A stretch of DNA of 64,000 nt from Actinotalea soli (GCF_017565425.1 NZ_JAGEMK010000006.1:1-64000); one strand, 5' to 3'. Shown: positions 54,205 through 62,953, numbered from the stretch's first letter. Numbers and translations are program-made. The notes: generated from the sequence alone by a model not told the origin.

Positions 54205-54801
54205 ATGACCACCTACGACGTCGGCGTCATCGTCGGCAGCATCTCCTCGACCTCCATCAACCGGCGCCTTGCGCGGGCACTGACCGCGCTCGCGCCTCAG
54301 GCCGGGCTCCGCCTCACCGACATCCCGATCGGCAACCTGCCGATGTACTCCGCAGATCACGACTCCGCGATTCCCTCCGAAGCCGCGGAGTTCAAGCGAG
54401 CGATAGAAGCATCCGACGCGATCATCGTCGTCACGCCTGAGTACAACCGCTCGGTCCCGGGCGTTCTCAAGAACGCCCTCGACACCGCCAGCCGCCCGTG
54501 GGGCGACAACAGCTTCGCCGGGAAGCCCACCGCCGTGATCGGTGTGTCGGTCGGAGTCATCGGCACCGCGGCCGCACAGCAGCATCTCCGCAACATCCTG
54601 GGCTTCCTGGCCTCCCCCACGCTCACGCAGCCCGAGGCCTACCTTCAGATCCGCGAGGGACTCATCACAGACGACGGCATCGTCACCGACGAGGGGACCG
54701 CGGACTTCCTGATGAGCTGGCTCATGGCCGCGCACGAGCACTTCGACAGGGCTCGACCAGCCGTCGAGGCCATCCCGTCCGTCACGGGGTCAGCTGCGTG
54801 A
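54205..54801 (+). CDS. NADPH-dependent FMN reductase
   Basis: Flavodoxin-fold protein of 198 residues. VGSISSTSINRRLA contacts the FMN phosphate, and VTPEYNRSVPGVLKNALDTAS is the signature of NAD(P)H:quinone/FMN reductases. AAAGGA precedes ATG 54205. It lies 67 bases after E2 and in front of the NADH dehydrogenase, so it may pass NAD(P)H electrons to a quinone or flavin within the same redox module; this is inferred. Confidence 0.85.
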   Translation: MTTYDVGVIVGSISSTSINRRLARALTALAPQAGLRLTDIPIGNLPMYSADHDSAIPSEAAEFKRAIEASDAIIVVTPEYNRSVPGVLKNALDTASRPWGDNSFAGKPTAVIGVSVGVIGTAAAQQHLRNILGFLASPTLTQPEAYLQIREGLITDDGIVTDEGTADFLMSWLMAAHEHFDRARPAVEAIPSVTGSAA

Positions 54802-54884
54802 GTACGTGACACCGCCTGCGGCGGCGGAAGGTGCCGCCGGAGGGCATCGGGAGCACTGACCTCATAGAGCACGTGGAGGATGCC

Positions 54885-56279
54885 ATGCGGATACTCATCA
54901 TCGGCGGCGGGTACACAGGGTTCTACACGGCATGGCGGCTAGAGAAGCGGCTGCATCCGCGTGAGGCGGAGGTCACTGTCGTCGACCCTCGCGGTTACAT
55001 GACCTACCAACCGTTCCTTCCGGAGGTCATGGCGGGGTCGGTCGAGGCACGTCACGCGATCGTCTCCCTGCGCAGCCACCTGCGGCGCACCCGCATCATC
55101 GCCGGACACGCGACCTCGATCGACCACGCCCACCGGACAGTCACGGTCCACACGGGCGACACGGCACCTCAGGCCATCGAGTACGACATCCTCGTCGTCA
55201 CTGCGGGCGCGGTGACACGCACGTTGCCGATCCCAGGGCTCGCCGAGCAAGCCATCGGGCTCAAGCAGGTCGAGGAGGCCGTCTGGATCCGCGACCGGCT
55301 GCTGACCGCGTTCGATGAGGCTGCTGCGCTCCCCTCGGGTCCTGCACGGACCCGTGCGCTGACCGTCACCGTCGTCGGTGGGGGCTTCACCGGAGTCGAG
55401 GCGTTCGGGGAGCTGCTCTCGCTGGCCACCTCGCTCCTCCGTTCGTATCCCGAGATTGCCTTCTCGGACCTTTCGTTCCACCTGATCGAGGCCCAAGCAC
55501 GGATCCTGCCCGAGGTGACCGACGGTCCCGGGCGCTGGGTCGTGCGCCACCTGGAGCAACGCGGCGCGCACATCCACACCGAGTCACAGGTCACCTCCGT
55601 ACGAGGCGGGCACATCGAGCTGGCTGCCGGGGAGACTTTTGACACCAACCTCCTGATCTGGGCCGTCGGCAACGGGAGCAACCCCGTGATCGCCCGGCAC
55701 ACCGACCTGCCCGTCGACGACCGTGGGCTGCTGCGCGTTCGCGCGGACCTACGTGTCGGGACCGACGCGGCACTCGTGCCGGACGCGTGGGGTGCCGGGG
55801 ACAATGCCGCCGTCCCCGACCTCAGCTCCGCCGCTCCCGGCGCCCTGACCGTACCGAACGCCCAGCACGCCGTCCGGCAGGGCAAGCATCTGGCTGACAA
55901 CCTCGTCGCGCACCTGCGCGGCAAGGCGGTGCGCCCCTACAGCCACCGCAGCCTCGGCACCGTCGCGACGCTCGGCATGCACGAAGGCGTGTTCCAGTAC
56001 CGTCGGTTGATCATCAAGGGCCTGGTGGCATGGTTGATGCACCGCGGCTACCACGTCCTGGCCATCCCCACCTGGGAGCGCAAGCTGCGCGTGCTCCTCG
56101 TCTGGCTGAGCGCCGCTCTCTTCGGACGGGACATCGTCGCCCTACGCGGCGTGGAGGAACCTCGTGCAGCCTTCCTGGCGGCAGGCGACCCCGACGTGCT
56201 CCGGTCGCGGCACAAGCACATCGGGGCCGAGACGGATGCCGGTGAGCATGAGCTGAGCGGGGCCGACCGTGCCCGTTGA
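54885..56279 (+). CDS. type II NADH dehydrogenase (NDH-2)
   Basis: FAD-dependent NADH:quinone oxidoreductase of 464 residues without proton pumping. LIIGGGYTGFYTAWRLEK binds FAD, VTVVGGGFTGVEAFGEL binds NADH, and DAWGAGDNAAVPD is the second FAD contact. The C-terminal stretch IIKGLVAWLMHRGYHVLAIP and LRVLLVWLSAALFGRD would anchor it to the membrane face. GGAGG precedes ATG 54885. It overlaps the cytochrome b gene by 11 bases. It could reoxidise the NADH made by the E1-E2 complex and feed quinone next to that cytochrome. Confidence 0.9.
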   Translation: MRILIIGGGYTGFYTAWRLEKRLHPREAEVTVVDPRGYMTYQPFLPEVMAGSVEARHAIVSLRSHLRRTRIIAGHATSIDHAHRTVTVHTGDTAPQAIEYDILVVTAGAVTRTLPIPGLAEQAIGLKQVEEAVWIRDRLLTAFDEAAALPSGPARTRALTVTVVGGGFTGVEAFGELLSLATSLLRSYPEIAFSDLSFHLIEAQARILPEVTDGPGRWVVRHLEQRGAHIHTESQVTSVRGGHIELAAGETFDTNLLIWAVGNGSNPVIARHTDLPVDDRGLLRVRADLRVGTDAALVPDAWGAGDNAAVPDLSSAAPGALTVPNAQHAVRQGKHLADNLVAHLRGKAVRPYSHRSLGTVATLGMHEGVFQYRRLIIKGLVAWLMHRGYHVLAIPTWERKLRVLLVWLSAALFGRDIVALRGVEEPRAAFLAAGDPDVLRSRHKHIGAETDAGEHELSGADRAR

Positions 56280-57879
56280 CCGCCGCCCCCGCGTGACCGC
56301 ACGCCACCGCGCGAAGGCCTTCGTCGTGCAGGCCGAGGGGAGACTCAGCCGGACGCTCGGGCAGCGGCGTGTACACCTGCACTGGGCGAACCTGTTCGGC
56401 GTCATGGCGGTCGCGTCCATGCTGGTCCTTGCGTTCACCGGCATCCTGCTGGCATTCACCTACACCCCGTCCAGCGAGATGGTCACCTACGACGGCCCGT
56501 ATGCGCCCCTTGTCGGGGCCGAGGTCAGCGCGGCCTTCGACTCCACGATGGACATTTCTTTCGCCCAGATCGGCGGGATGCTCATCCGCCAGACCCACCA
56601 CTGGGCAGCGCTTCTCATGCCAGCCGCGATGGTCCTGCAGATCCTGGCCCTCTTCTTCACCGGTGGGTTCCGCCGGCCCCGGCGTGCGGGCTGGGTGCTG
56701 CTGACGCTGGCATTCCTCACCGTCCTTCTGGCCGGCTGGAGCGGATACGCCCTGCCCGACGACATGCTGTCGGGCACCGGGCTGCGCATCGTCGAAGGTG
56801 TCGTGCTCGGGATCCCCGTGATCGGGACCCGGCTCGTGTCCTGGATGTTCGGCGGTCGGTTCCCCGGCGAGATCGTGGAGCACCTCTACCCGGTCCACGT
56901 CCTGATCGCCCCGACCCTGGTCGTCCTGCTGCTCCTGACCCGAGGCTGGCTCGCATACCGGCACGGGTCGCCGGGGCCCGCTGGCACGGGAACACCTGTC
57001 CAGGCGTCGCTCGGACTACGGCTGTGGCCCGACGCCGCAATGCGCGCAGTCGGGCTGACTGCGATCACCAGCAGCGTGCTGGTACTGCTCGGCGCCACCT
57101 CCACGATCAATCCCATCTGGACCTACGGGCCCACCTCCGCCGGGAACGTCGGCGCGGGCAGCCAACCCGACTGGTACATGGGGTTCCTCGACGGCGCTTT
57201 GCGTCTCGTCCCAGCGGGATGGGAGACCGAATGGTTCGGCTGGACATGGACCTTCGCCATCCTCGCCCCGCTCGCCGTCGTCGGCGTCTATTTCGTTCTG
57301 GTCATCGCCTACCCGTTCGTCGAGTCATGGGTCACGAACGACAGCGCCGAGCACCACGTGCTTGACCGGCCGAGGAACGTCCCTGTCCGCACCGGCATCG
57401 GCGTCGCAGGCGCGCTCTTCTACGGAATCCTGTGGGCCGCGGCGGGCTCCGATGTCCTTGCGACGACCTTCAGCATCAGCTTCGAGGCGATCATCACGAC
57501 GCTGCAGGTGGCGCTGGTCGTCGGCCCACCCCTCGCGTTCGGCATCACGCGCCGGATCGGCATCGGGCTCCAGCGCCGAGACCGCAAGGTCCTTCTGCAC
57601 GGGCACGAGACCGGCCGGATCGTGCGGACGCCGAACGGTGGTTACGTCGAGACCCATCAGCCGATCACCGCTGGCGAGCGCGTCCGCCTGGCGGTGACCC
57701 CGGCCCCCATCCCGCCAGCCCGACCAGACCAGGACGGCCGCTTGACCCACAGAGAGCGGCTCCGTGGGGTCCTTGCGAGGCAGTTCGAGGATGGGCACGT
57801 CGCGATCGCACGACCCGATGCAGAACAGGCACCAACCCGAGGCCAGCTATCCGCGCGAGACCATCCACAACCCAGATGA
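56269..57879 (+). CDS. divergent QcrB-like cytochrome b lacking heme bH ligands
   Basis: Membrane protein of 536 residues, a paralogue of cytochrome b from the actinobacterial bc complex, with about nine transmembrane helices. The quinol-site motif PDWY is kept. Helix B has the first heme His (QTHHWAALL), but the second, 14 residues on, is Gln (MVLQILALF). Helix D keeps the first His (YPVHVLIAP), but positions 14 and 15 on are Thr and Arg. So heme bL could bind while heme bH could not. No Rieske or cytochrome c gene is adjacent. The GTG start overlaps NDH-2, pointing to a joint function. Confidence 0.83.
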   Translation: MPVDRRPRVTARHRAKAFVVQAEGRLSRTLGQRRVHLHWANLFGVMAVASMLVLAFTGILLAFTYTPSSEMVTYDGPYAPLVGAEVSAAFDSTMDISFAQIGGMLIRQTHHWAALLMPAAMVLQILALFFTGGFRRPRRAGWVLLTLAFLTVLLAGWSGYALPDDMLSGTGLRIVEGVVLGIPVIGTRLVSWMFGGRFPGEIVEHLYPVHVLIAPTLVVLLLLTRGWLAYRHGSPGPAGTGTPVQASLGLRLWPDAAMRAVGLTAITSSVLVLLGATSTINPIWTYGPTSAGNVGAGSQPDWYMGFLDGALRLVPAGWETEWFGWTWTFAILAPLAVVGVYFVLVIAYPFVESWVTNDSAEHHVLDRPRNVPVRTGIGVAGALFYGILWAAAGSDVLATTFSISFEAIITTLQVALVVGPPLAFGITRRIGIGLQRRDRKVLLHGHETGRIVRTPNGGYVETHQPITAGERVRLAVTPAPIPPARPDQDGRLTHRERLRGVLARQFEDGHVAIARPDAEQAPTRGQLSARDHPQPR

Positions 57880-58097
57880 CCGACGACACTCTCAAGGGGC
57901 CCTCTCGCGTCCAACCGCATCCATCGGTTGATGCGTACGAGCACCACCCGCCAGCCACGGATCGGGCAGCAGCGCGCACCTCAGCGGCGACAACGCTTGG
58001 TCCTCTCGTCCAGACGCTCGAGCTCTTCGACGCCCTGCCCGAGCAACCCTCGCATCTCTCACGGACGGGCAACCGCCTGCCGGGCGGGTCGCGCTAG
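57876..58097 (+). CDS. small hypothetical protein coupled to the cytochrome b gene
   Basis: Reading frame of 73 residues whose ATG overlaps the cytochrome b stop (ATGA), the arrangement seen for real coupled genes in this window. The sequence is polar, without a membrane segment or recognised motif; the stretch LGPLVQTLELFDALPEQP may be helical. It could be an accessory subunit or a chance frame. Confidence 0.4.
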   Translation: MTDDTLKGPSRVQPHPSVDAYEHHPPATDRAAARTSAATTLGPLVQTLELFDALPEQPSHLSRTGNRLPGGSR

Positions 58098-58130
58098 ACG
58101 ACTCGACCCTGCCGGCACGGACCCGGCACC

Positions 58131-59030
58131 ATGGTGAGCGTGATGATCCAGCCAGGCTTGTGCGCCTTCCCGTTGACGCCGATGAGGGACGAGTCGGTCG
58201 ACGACGCGGCACTGGCGACGCTGGTGTCGAGGCTCGTGGCAGGGGGCGTCGACTCGGTGGGCGTCCTCGGGTCGACCGGCGTCTGCGCCTACTTGTCTCG
58301 CGACGAACGCCGGGCCGCCATCGATGCCGCTGTCAGCGCAGCCGGTGAGATGCCGGTGATCGCTGGGGTCGGTGCGCTGCGGACCCGAGATGTCCTGACG
58401 TACGTCGAGGACGCGCAGGCAGCTGGCGCCTCGGCGCTGCTGGTGGCGCCGGTCTCGTACCACCGGCTGCGCCAGGAGGAGGTGTTCGGTCTCTACGCCG
58501 ATGTCGCGTCGAGCTCGTCGGTCCCGGTCGTGGTGTACGAGAACCCCTCGACGACGGCTTTCACCTTCACCGACGAGCTGTACGCACGCATCGCGCAGCT
58601 ACCCAGCATCGCCGGCGTGAAGATCCCCCCACCGGCCCCGGGGACCGCGGCCGACCGCGTGGCTCACCTCCGCGAGCTCCTGCCGGCGGACGCGACCATC
58701 GGAGTCAGCGGCGACTGGGCGGCTGCGGAAGCCCTGACGAGCGGCTGCCACGCCTGGTACTCGGTCCTCGCTGGACTCTTCCCCCGGACCGCACGCGCGC
58801 TCGCCGACGCTGCGGCGGCAGGTGACGCCGATGCAGCCCACCAGCACTCGTCGACCCTTGATCCGATCTGGTCGCTCTTCAAGGAGCACGGGAGCCTGCG
58901 GGTCATGGCGGCGGCGGCCGAGGCGCTCGGACTCGTCGACGCGCCCTGCCTGCCCCGGCCGCTGCTCGCCCTCGATGAGCACTACCGCCCGGCGGTCGAG
59001 GACGCGCTCCGTCGGACCGGCTTGATCTAG
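58131..59030 (+). CDS. dihydrodipicolinate synthase family protein
   Basis: Class I aldolase-type TIM barrel of 299 residues (DapA/NanA/KdgD family). The Schiff-base Lys is in IAGVKIPPP, the catalytic Tyr in VVVYENPST, and the GVLGSTGVCAYLS loop stands where DapA has GTTGE. These changes suggest cleavage or dehydration of a sugar acid, such as 2-keto-3-deoxy compounds, more than lysine synthesis. The start is ambiguous: ATG 58131 and ATG 58143 are both in frame. It does not clearly belong to the upstream redox operon. Confidence 0.82.
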   Translation: MVSVMIQPGLCAFPLTPMRDESVDDAALATLVSRLVAGGVDSVGVLGSTGVCAYLSRDERRAAIDAAVSAAGEMPVIAGVGALRTRDVLTYVEDAQAAGASALLVAPVSYHRLRQEEVFGLYADVASSSSVPVVVYENPSTTAFTFTDELYARIAQLPSIAGVKIPPPAPGTAADRVAHLRELLPADATIGVSGDWAAAEALTSGCHAWYSVLAGLFPRTARALADAAAAGDADAAHQHSSTLDPIWSLFKEHGSLRVMAAAAEALGLVDAPCLPRPLLALDEHYRPAVEDALRRTGLI

Positions 59031-59129
59031 CGGGGAGTGCGGTCGGTAGCACGGGCGATGTCGTGGCACCCGCCCGCATCCGGGTGATTGACCTGGTCAG
59101 CCGACGGCCCCGCACGTCACCCTGAGGGG

Positions 59130-59525
59130 ATGAAGCAGCGGCGCACGCCCTCGTTCGCGCAGATCGTCGAGGAGGCGAAGCGAGCTCCGCGCCCGCCGGC
59201 CGAGCCCGCTGACGACGGGTCACGGCTCACCGACCCCGCGGGACGCACCTGGCACGAGGTCGAGGCACCGATCAGCCCTGAACGAGCCCGGCAGCTCGTC
59301 TCCGACGGGGCCGCCCTGGCGTGGGATGACTGCGGAAGCCGAGGCTACGGCGGACCGGTCGAGTGGCTGACCACCAGTGAGGCCGTAGCTCTGGCGGCGG
59401 AAGGGCTCCCCGTCCTCCGCACGAAGCGAGACCGCGCATCGGAGCTCAGCGTGTGGGGGACGGAGGACGGGGCGTCGATGGTGCTGGCGACCAGGTCGGT
59501 CCGCTGGGGTCGTCGCCTGGCATGA
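59130..59525 (+). CDS. hypothetical protein
   Basis: Protein of 131 residues that I do not recognise. A basic N-terminus (MKQRRTPSFAQIVEEAKRAPRPP) leads to a conserved-looking alpha/beta segment (DPAGRTWHEVEAPISPERARQLVSDGAALAWDDCGSRG-type region, residues about 45-85) and a C-terminal VWGTEDGASMVLATRSVRWG. There is no signal peptide. TGAGGGG lies directly before the ATG. Codon use matches the flanking genes, so it is probably real. Confidence 0.55.
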   Translation: MKQRRTPSFAQIVEEAKRAPRPPAEPADDGSRLTDPAGRTWHEVEAPISPERARQLVSDGAALAWDDCGSRGYGGPVEWLTTSEAVALAAEGLPVLRTKRDRASELSVWGTEDGASMVLATRSVRWGRRLA

Positions 59526-59575
59526 CATCGAGCCGCCACCGCCACGAGCGAGGCAGCTCGTGCCATGCTCGCGCG

Positions 59576-59908
59576 ATGGACCAGGTCTACGTCTTCGAGG
59601 TCGAGGATGCTGACGCAGCAGCGTGGCGCTCGGAGATCGCTGTGCTGGCCACCACGGCCGCCGAAGCACACCGGCGGATCCGGGCCGCGGGCCTCCACAA
59701 GAAGCAGATCCACCGGGATGGACGTCCCGCCCGGGTGCTCGCCGTCGCCGAGCTCCCCGGTGTCGTGGACTCCCCGAGCGGCTTCATGCGACGCCGGGAC
59801 GACGACGGCGGGTGGACCGCCTGGGAGCAGGTGGCCGCCGGGACGCCGCTCAGCTGGCGCGTGAGTGGCCAGGCCACGGTGCGGACGCGCGGGAGCGGTC
59901 ACCGGTAG
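59576..59908 (+). CDS. hypothetical protein
   Basis: Protein of 110 residues with no recognised family. It starts YVFEVEDADAAAWRSEIAVL and contains TTAAEAHRRIRAAGLHKKQI, suggesting a small alpha/beta fold. It follows the other hypothetical gene by 50 bases on the same strand. The start is chosen where coding character begins; no strong ribosome-binding site is present. Confidence 0.5.
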   Translation: MDQVYVFEVEDADAAAWRSEIAVLATTAAEAHRRIRAAGLHKKQIHRDGRPARVLAVAELPGVVDSPSGFMRRRDDDGGWTAWEQVAAGTPLSWRVSGQATVRTRGSGHR

Positions 59909-59955
59909 AGGCACCAGACCTCGCGAGTGCCCGGCCCGGCCGCCCCTCGAGCGTC

Positions 59956-60043
59956 GGGATTATGCGCACGAGCGCCGCTCCCAGCCACCATCCACGCGCC
60001 TGAGCGCCCTCGGCCAGGCCCGATAATAATGCGCATAATCCCC
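59956..60043. promoter_or_regulatory. paired LacI-type operators before lacI
   Basis: GGGATTATGCGC (59956-59967) and GCGCATAATCCC (60031-60042) form an inverted pair. The right-hand site has the 14-base core ATAATGCGCATAAT (60026-60039; 6 of 7 pairs, central CpG). The left-hand site keeps one half. Centres are 67 bases apart. Autoregulation by the LacI protein at 60112, perhaps through looping, is likely. No gene lies in 59909-60111. Confidence 0.6.
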
Positions 60044-60111
60044 TTGTTCCCCTGCTCCACGCCCGGGCAGACTCGCGGTCACGTCAAGGACGACGGATCG
60101 AGGAGGATCAC

Positions 60112-61212
60112 ATGCCCAGGCGCCGCATCACCCAGGCCGACGTCGCCGCGATGGCCGGGGTCAGCCAGGCCACGGTCTCCTTCGTCCTGAACGACCGGCT
60201 GCCCGCGGGAGTGCACATCTCCGCCGAGACCCGGCAGCGCGTGCTCGACGCGATCCGGATCACCGGGTACTCGGCCAACCCGGTCGCCCAGCGGCTCGCG
60301 GGGGGCCGCAACCAGATCATCGGCGTCTTCACCTACGAGGCGACCTTCCCGGGCGGGGGCCGCGACTTCTACGGCCCGTTCCTGGTGGGCATCGAGCACG
60401 CCGCCGAGCAGCTCGGCATCGACATCCTGCTGTTCACCAGCGCCCGGGTGGTCGACGGACGACGCCGGCTCACCCGCGACGGGTGGCAGCGGCTCGGGAT
60501 CGCCGACGGGTGCCTGCTGCTGGGCCAGCACGAGGACCGCAGCGAGCTCCAGCACCTGCTCGACACCAACTACCCCTTCGCCTTCATCGGCAAGCGGACG
60601 AGCGAGGGCGGCCGCCTGCCCTACGTCGGGGCGGACTACGTGGCCGCCACCCGGCACGCCGTCGAGCGGCTGATCGCCCTGGGCCACCAGCGCATCGGCT
60701 ACGTCGGCGAGCTCGGCACCGACCAGCCCACCCTCGACCGCCTCGACGGCTACCGCAGCACCATGCACGACGCCGGGCTCAGCTCACGCCTGGTCACCGA
60801 GGAGGACCCTGCCGCCACGGCGGCGGCCGCCGTCGACCAGGGGCTCACTGCCCTGGTGGTCGCCCCCGAGCGCGACGCCGAGGAGCTCTACGACGCGCTG
60901 CTGCTGCGCGGCCTGACCGTCCCGGGCGACGTCTCGCTGCTCCTGCTCGGCCAGCCGCAGCGCCGGTTGCGCCGCCCGCAGGAGTGGTCCGGCTTCGCCA
61001 TCCCCCGCGAGGAGATGGGCGCCCGCGCCCTGCAGCTGCTCTCCCGCCTCATCGCGAACCAGGACCTGCCCGAGCAGGACCAGCACCAGCTCCTGGACTG
61101 CGCCGTCGTCGAGGGCAGGACCGTCGCCCCGCCCCGGGACCGGACGGCCCCCGGGGATGACGCCGCCCTCGCCCCGGGCGCTCCGCAGTCCCGCGCCCAG
61201 ACCACCCCCTGA
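60112..61212 (+). CDS. LacI family transcriptional regulator
   Basis: Regulator of 366 residues. The N-terminal helix-turn-helix is ITQADVAAMAGVSQATVSFVLN, and the effector-binding core runs from IIGVFTYEATFPG to VSLLLLGQP. GGAGGATC precedes the ATG. It is followed by an FAD oxidoreductase and an ABC sugar-binding protein, its likely local targets. The core palindrome upstream is repeated before the secreted hydrolase at 41833, so that gene may belong to its regulon too. The effector is unknown. Confidence 0.87.
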   Translation: MPRRRITQADVAAMAGVSQATVSFVLNDRLPAGVHISAETRQRVLDAIRITGYSANPVAQRLAGGRNQIIGVFTYEATFPGGGRDFYGPFLVGIEHAAEQLGIDILLFTSARVVDGRRRLTRDGWQRLGIADGCLLLGQHEDRSELQHLLDTNYPFAFIGKRTSEGGRLPYVGADYVAATRHAVERLIALGHQRIGYVGELGTDQPTLDRLDGYRSTMHDAGLSSRLVTEEDPAATAAAAVDQGLTALVVAPERDAEELYDALLLRGLTVPGDVSLLLLGQPQRRLRRPQEWSGFAIPREEMGARALQLLSRLIANQDLPEQDQHQLLDCAVVEGRTVAPPRDRTAPGDDAALAPGAPQSRAQTTP

Positions 61213-61243
61213 CCACCCGCGCTCGACAGAACGGACAGCCACC

Positions 61244-62875
61244 GTGCCCAGCACCACCCCCACCGACGTCGCCACCGACGTCCTCGTCGTCGGCGCAGGC
61301 CTCGGCGGTGTCGCCGCAGCCCTCGCGGCGGCCGACCGCGGTGCCCGCGTCGTCCTGACCGAGGAGTTCCCGTGGATCGGCGGCCAGCTCACCTCGCAGG
61401 CCGTGCCGCCCGACGAGCACCCCTGGGTCGAGGACTTCGGCGTCACGGCCCGGTACCGCGCCCTGCGTGAGGGGATCCGCGACGTGTACCGCCGTCGCTA
61501 CCCGCTGACCGAGCAGGCGCGGGCCCGCACCGACCTCAACCCCGGCGCCGGCTGGGTGTCCAAGCTGTGCCACGAGCCGCGGGTCGCCGTCGGGGTCCTG
61601 GAGGAGATGCTCGCGCCGTGGCGGGCCGCCGGGCGCATCACCCTGCTCGAGCAGGTGCGTCCGGTCGCCGCCCGCACCGAGGGCGACGTCGTCCGCTCGG
61701 TGACCCTCGAGTCCGTCGTCGACGGCTCCCGCACCACGGTCACCGCCCCCTACGTGCTGGACGCGACCGAGACCGGGGAGCTGCTCCCCTTGACCGGCAC
61801 CGAGTACGTCACCGGCTTCGAGTCCGCGGCCACCACCGGGGAGCCGAGCGCCCCTGACGTCGCCCAGCCGGACAACGTCCAGGCGCTCAGCGTGTGCTTC
61901 GTCCTGGAGCACGCCGAGGGCGACCACACCATCGACCGGCCCGAGCGGTACGACTTCTGGCGGTCCTTCACCCCGGGGCCCTGGAACGGCAAGCCGATGC
62001 TCTCCTGGCACGCCCCCAACCCCCGCACCCTGGAGATGGACGTCCGCTCCTTCACCCCCAACCCGGGGGACGACGCCCTCGCGGTCGAGGCCGACCAGTC
62101 CCGCAACCCCGGGGACGGCAACCTGTGGACCTTCCGGCGCATCCTCGCGCGGGACCTCTACGCCCCCGGGACGTTCCCGAGCGACCTGTGCCTGGTCAAC
62201 TGGCCGAGCATCGACTACTTCCTCGAGCACGTGCTCGACGTGCCCCGCGAGGTCGAGCTCGAACGGATCGACGACGCCAAGCAGCTCAGCCTCTCGATGC
62301 TGTACTGGATGCAGACCGAGGCCCCGCGGGCCGACGGCGGCACGGGGTTCCCGGGCCTGCGCCTGCGGCCCGACGTCATGGGCACCGCCGACGGCCTCGC
62401 CCAGGCGCCCTACCACCGCGAGTCCCGCCGCATCCGGGCGCTGACCACGGTGACCGAGAACGACGTCTCCTACGCGGTGCGCGGCGACCGTGGCGCGACC
62501 CGCTACGAGGACAGCGTCGGCATCGGGATGTACCGCATCGACCTGCACCCCTCGACCGGGGGCGACACGTACATCGACGTGCCCTCGACCCCCTTCGAGA
62601 TCCCCCTCGGGGCGCTCATCCCCGAGCGCACCACCAACCTGCTCGCCGCGAACAAGAACATCGGCACCACGCACATCACCAACGGGTGCTACCGCCTGCA
62701 CCCGGTGGAGTGGAACATCGGCGAGGCCGCCGGGCACCTCGCCGCGTACTGCCTCGAGCGGGGCGCGCAGCCCCGCGACGTGCGGGCCAAGCCCGAGCTC
62801 CTCGCCGAGCTGCAGGAGGAGCTCACCGCCGCCGGGGTCGAGCTGCACTGGCCCGCCGGAGCCCACCCCTACTGA
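61244..62875 (+). CDS. FAD-dependent oxidoreductase (FAD_oxidored type)
   Basis: Flavoprotein of 543 residues. VLVVGAGLGGVAAALAAADRG binds FAD, and EEFPWIGGQLTSQAVPPDEH is typical of the FAD_oxidored group found with carbohydrate-active genes. Further family stretches are YVLDATETGELLPLTG, GIGMYRIDLHP and HITNGCYRLHPVEWNIGEAAG. No signal peptide is seen. GTG 61244 lies 31 bases after the lacI stop. In sugar loci such proteins are thought to oxidise a sugar or its derivative, but the reaction is not established. Confidence 0.78.
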   Translation: MPSTTPTDVATDVLVVGAGLGGVAAALAAADRGARVVLTEEFPWIGGQLTSQAVPPDEHPWVEDFGVTARYRALREGIRDVYRRRYPLTEQARARTDLNPGAGWVSKLCHEPRVAVGVLEEMLAPWRAAGRITLLEQVRPVAARTEGDVVRSVTLESVVDGSRTTVTAPYVLDATETGELLPLTGTEYVTGFESAATTGEPSAPDVAQPDNVQALSVCFVLEHAEGDHTIDRPERYDFWRSFTPGPWNGKPMLSWHAPNPRTLEMDVRSFTPNPGDDALAVEADQSRNPGDGNLWTFRRILARDLYAPGTFPSDLCLVNWPSIDYFLEHVLDVPREVELERIDDAKQLSLSMLYWMQTEAPRADGGTGFPGLRLRPDVMGTADGLAQAPYHRESRRIRALTTVTENDVSYAVRGDRGATRYEDSVGIGMYRIDLHPSTGGDTYIDVPSTPFEIPLGALIPERTTNLLAANKNIGTTHITNGCYRLHPVEWNIGEAAGHLAAYCLERGAQPRDVRAKPELLAELQEELTAAGVELHWPAGAHPY

Positions 62876-62953
62876 CCGCACCCACACCCGACCGCACGGC
62901 CTGCCGCACGCACCGCCCACCCGCTCGACCTATCACAGTTCGAAGGAGCACTG

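Noticed and set aside
56269-57879. Part of a complete cytochrome bc complex operon
   Set aside because: No Rieske (qcrA), cytochrome c (qcrC) or oxidase gene is adjacent, and the heme bH ligands are missing.
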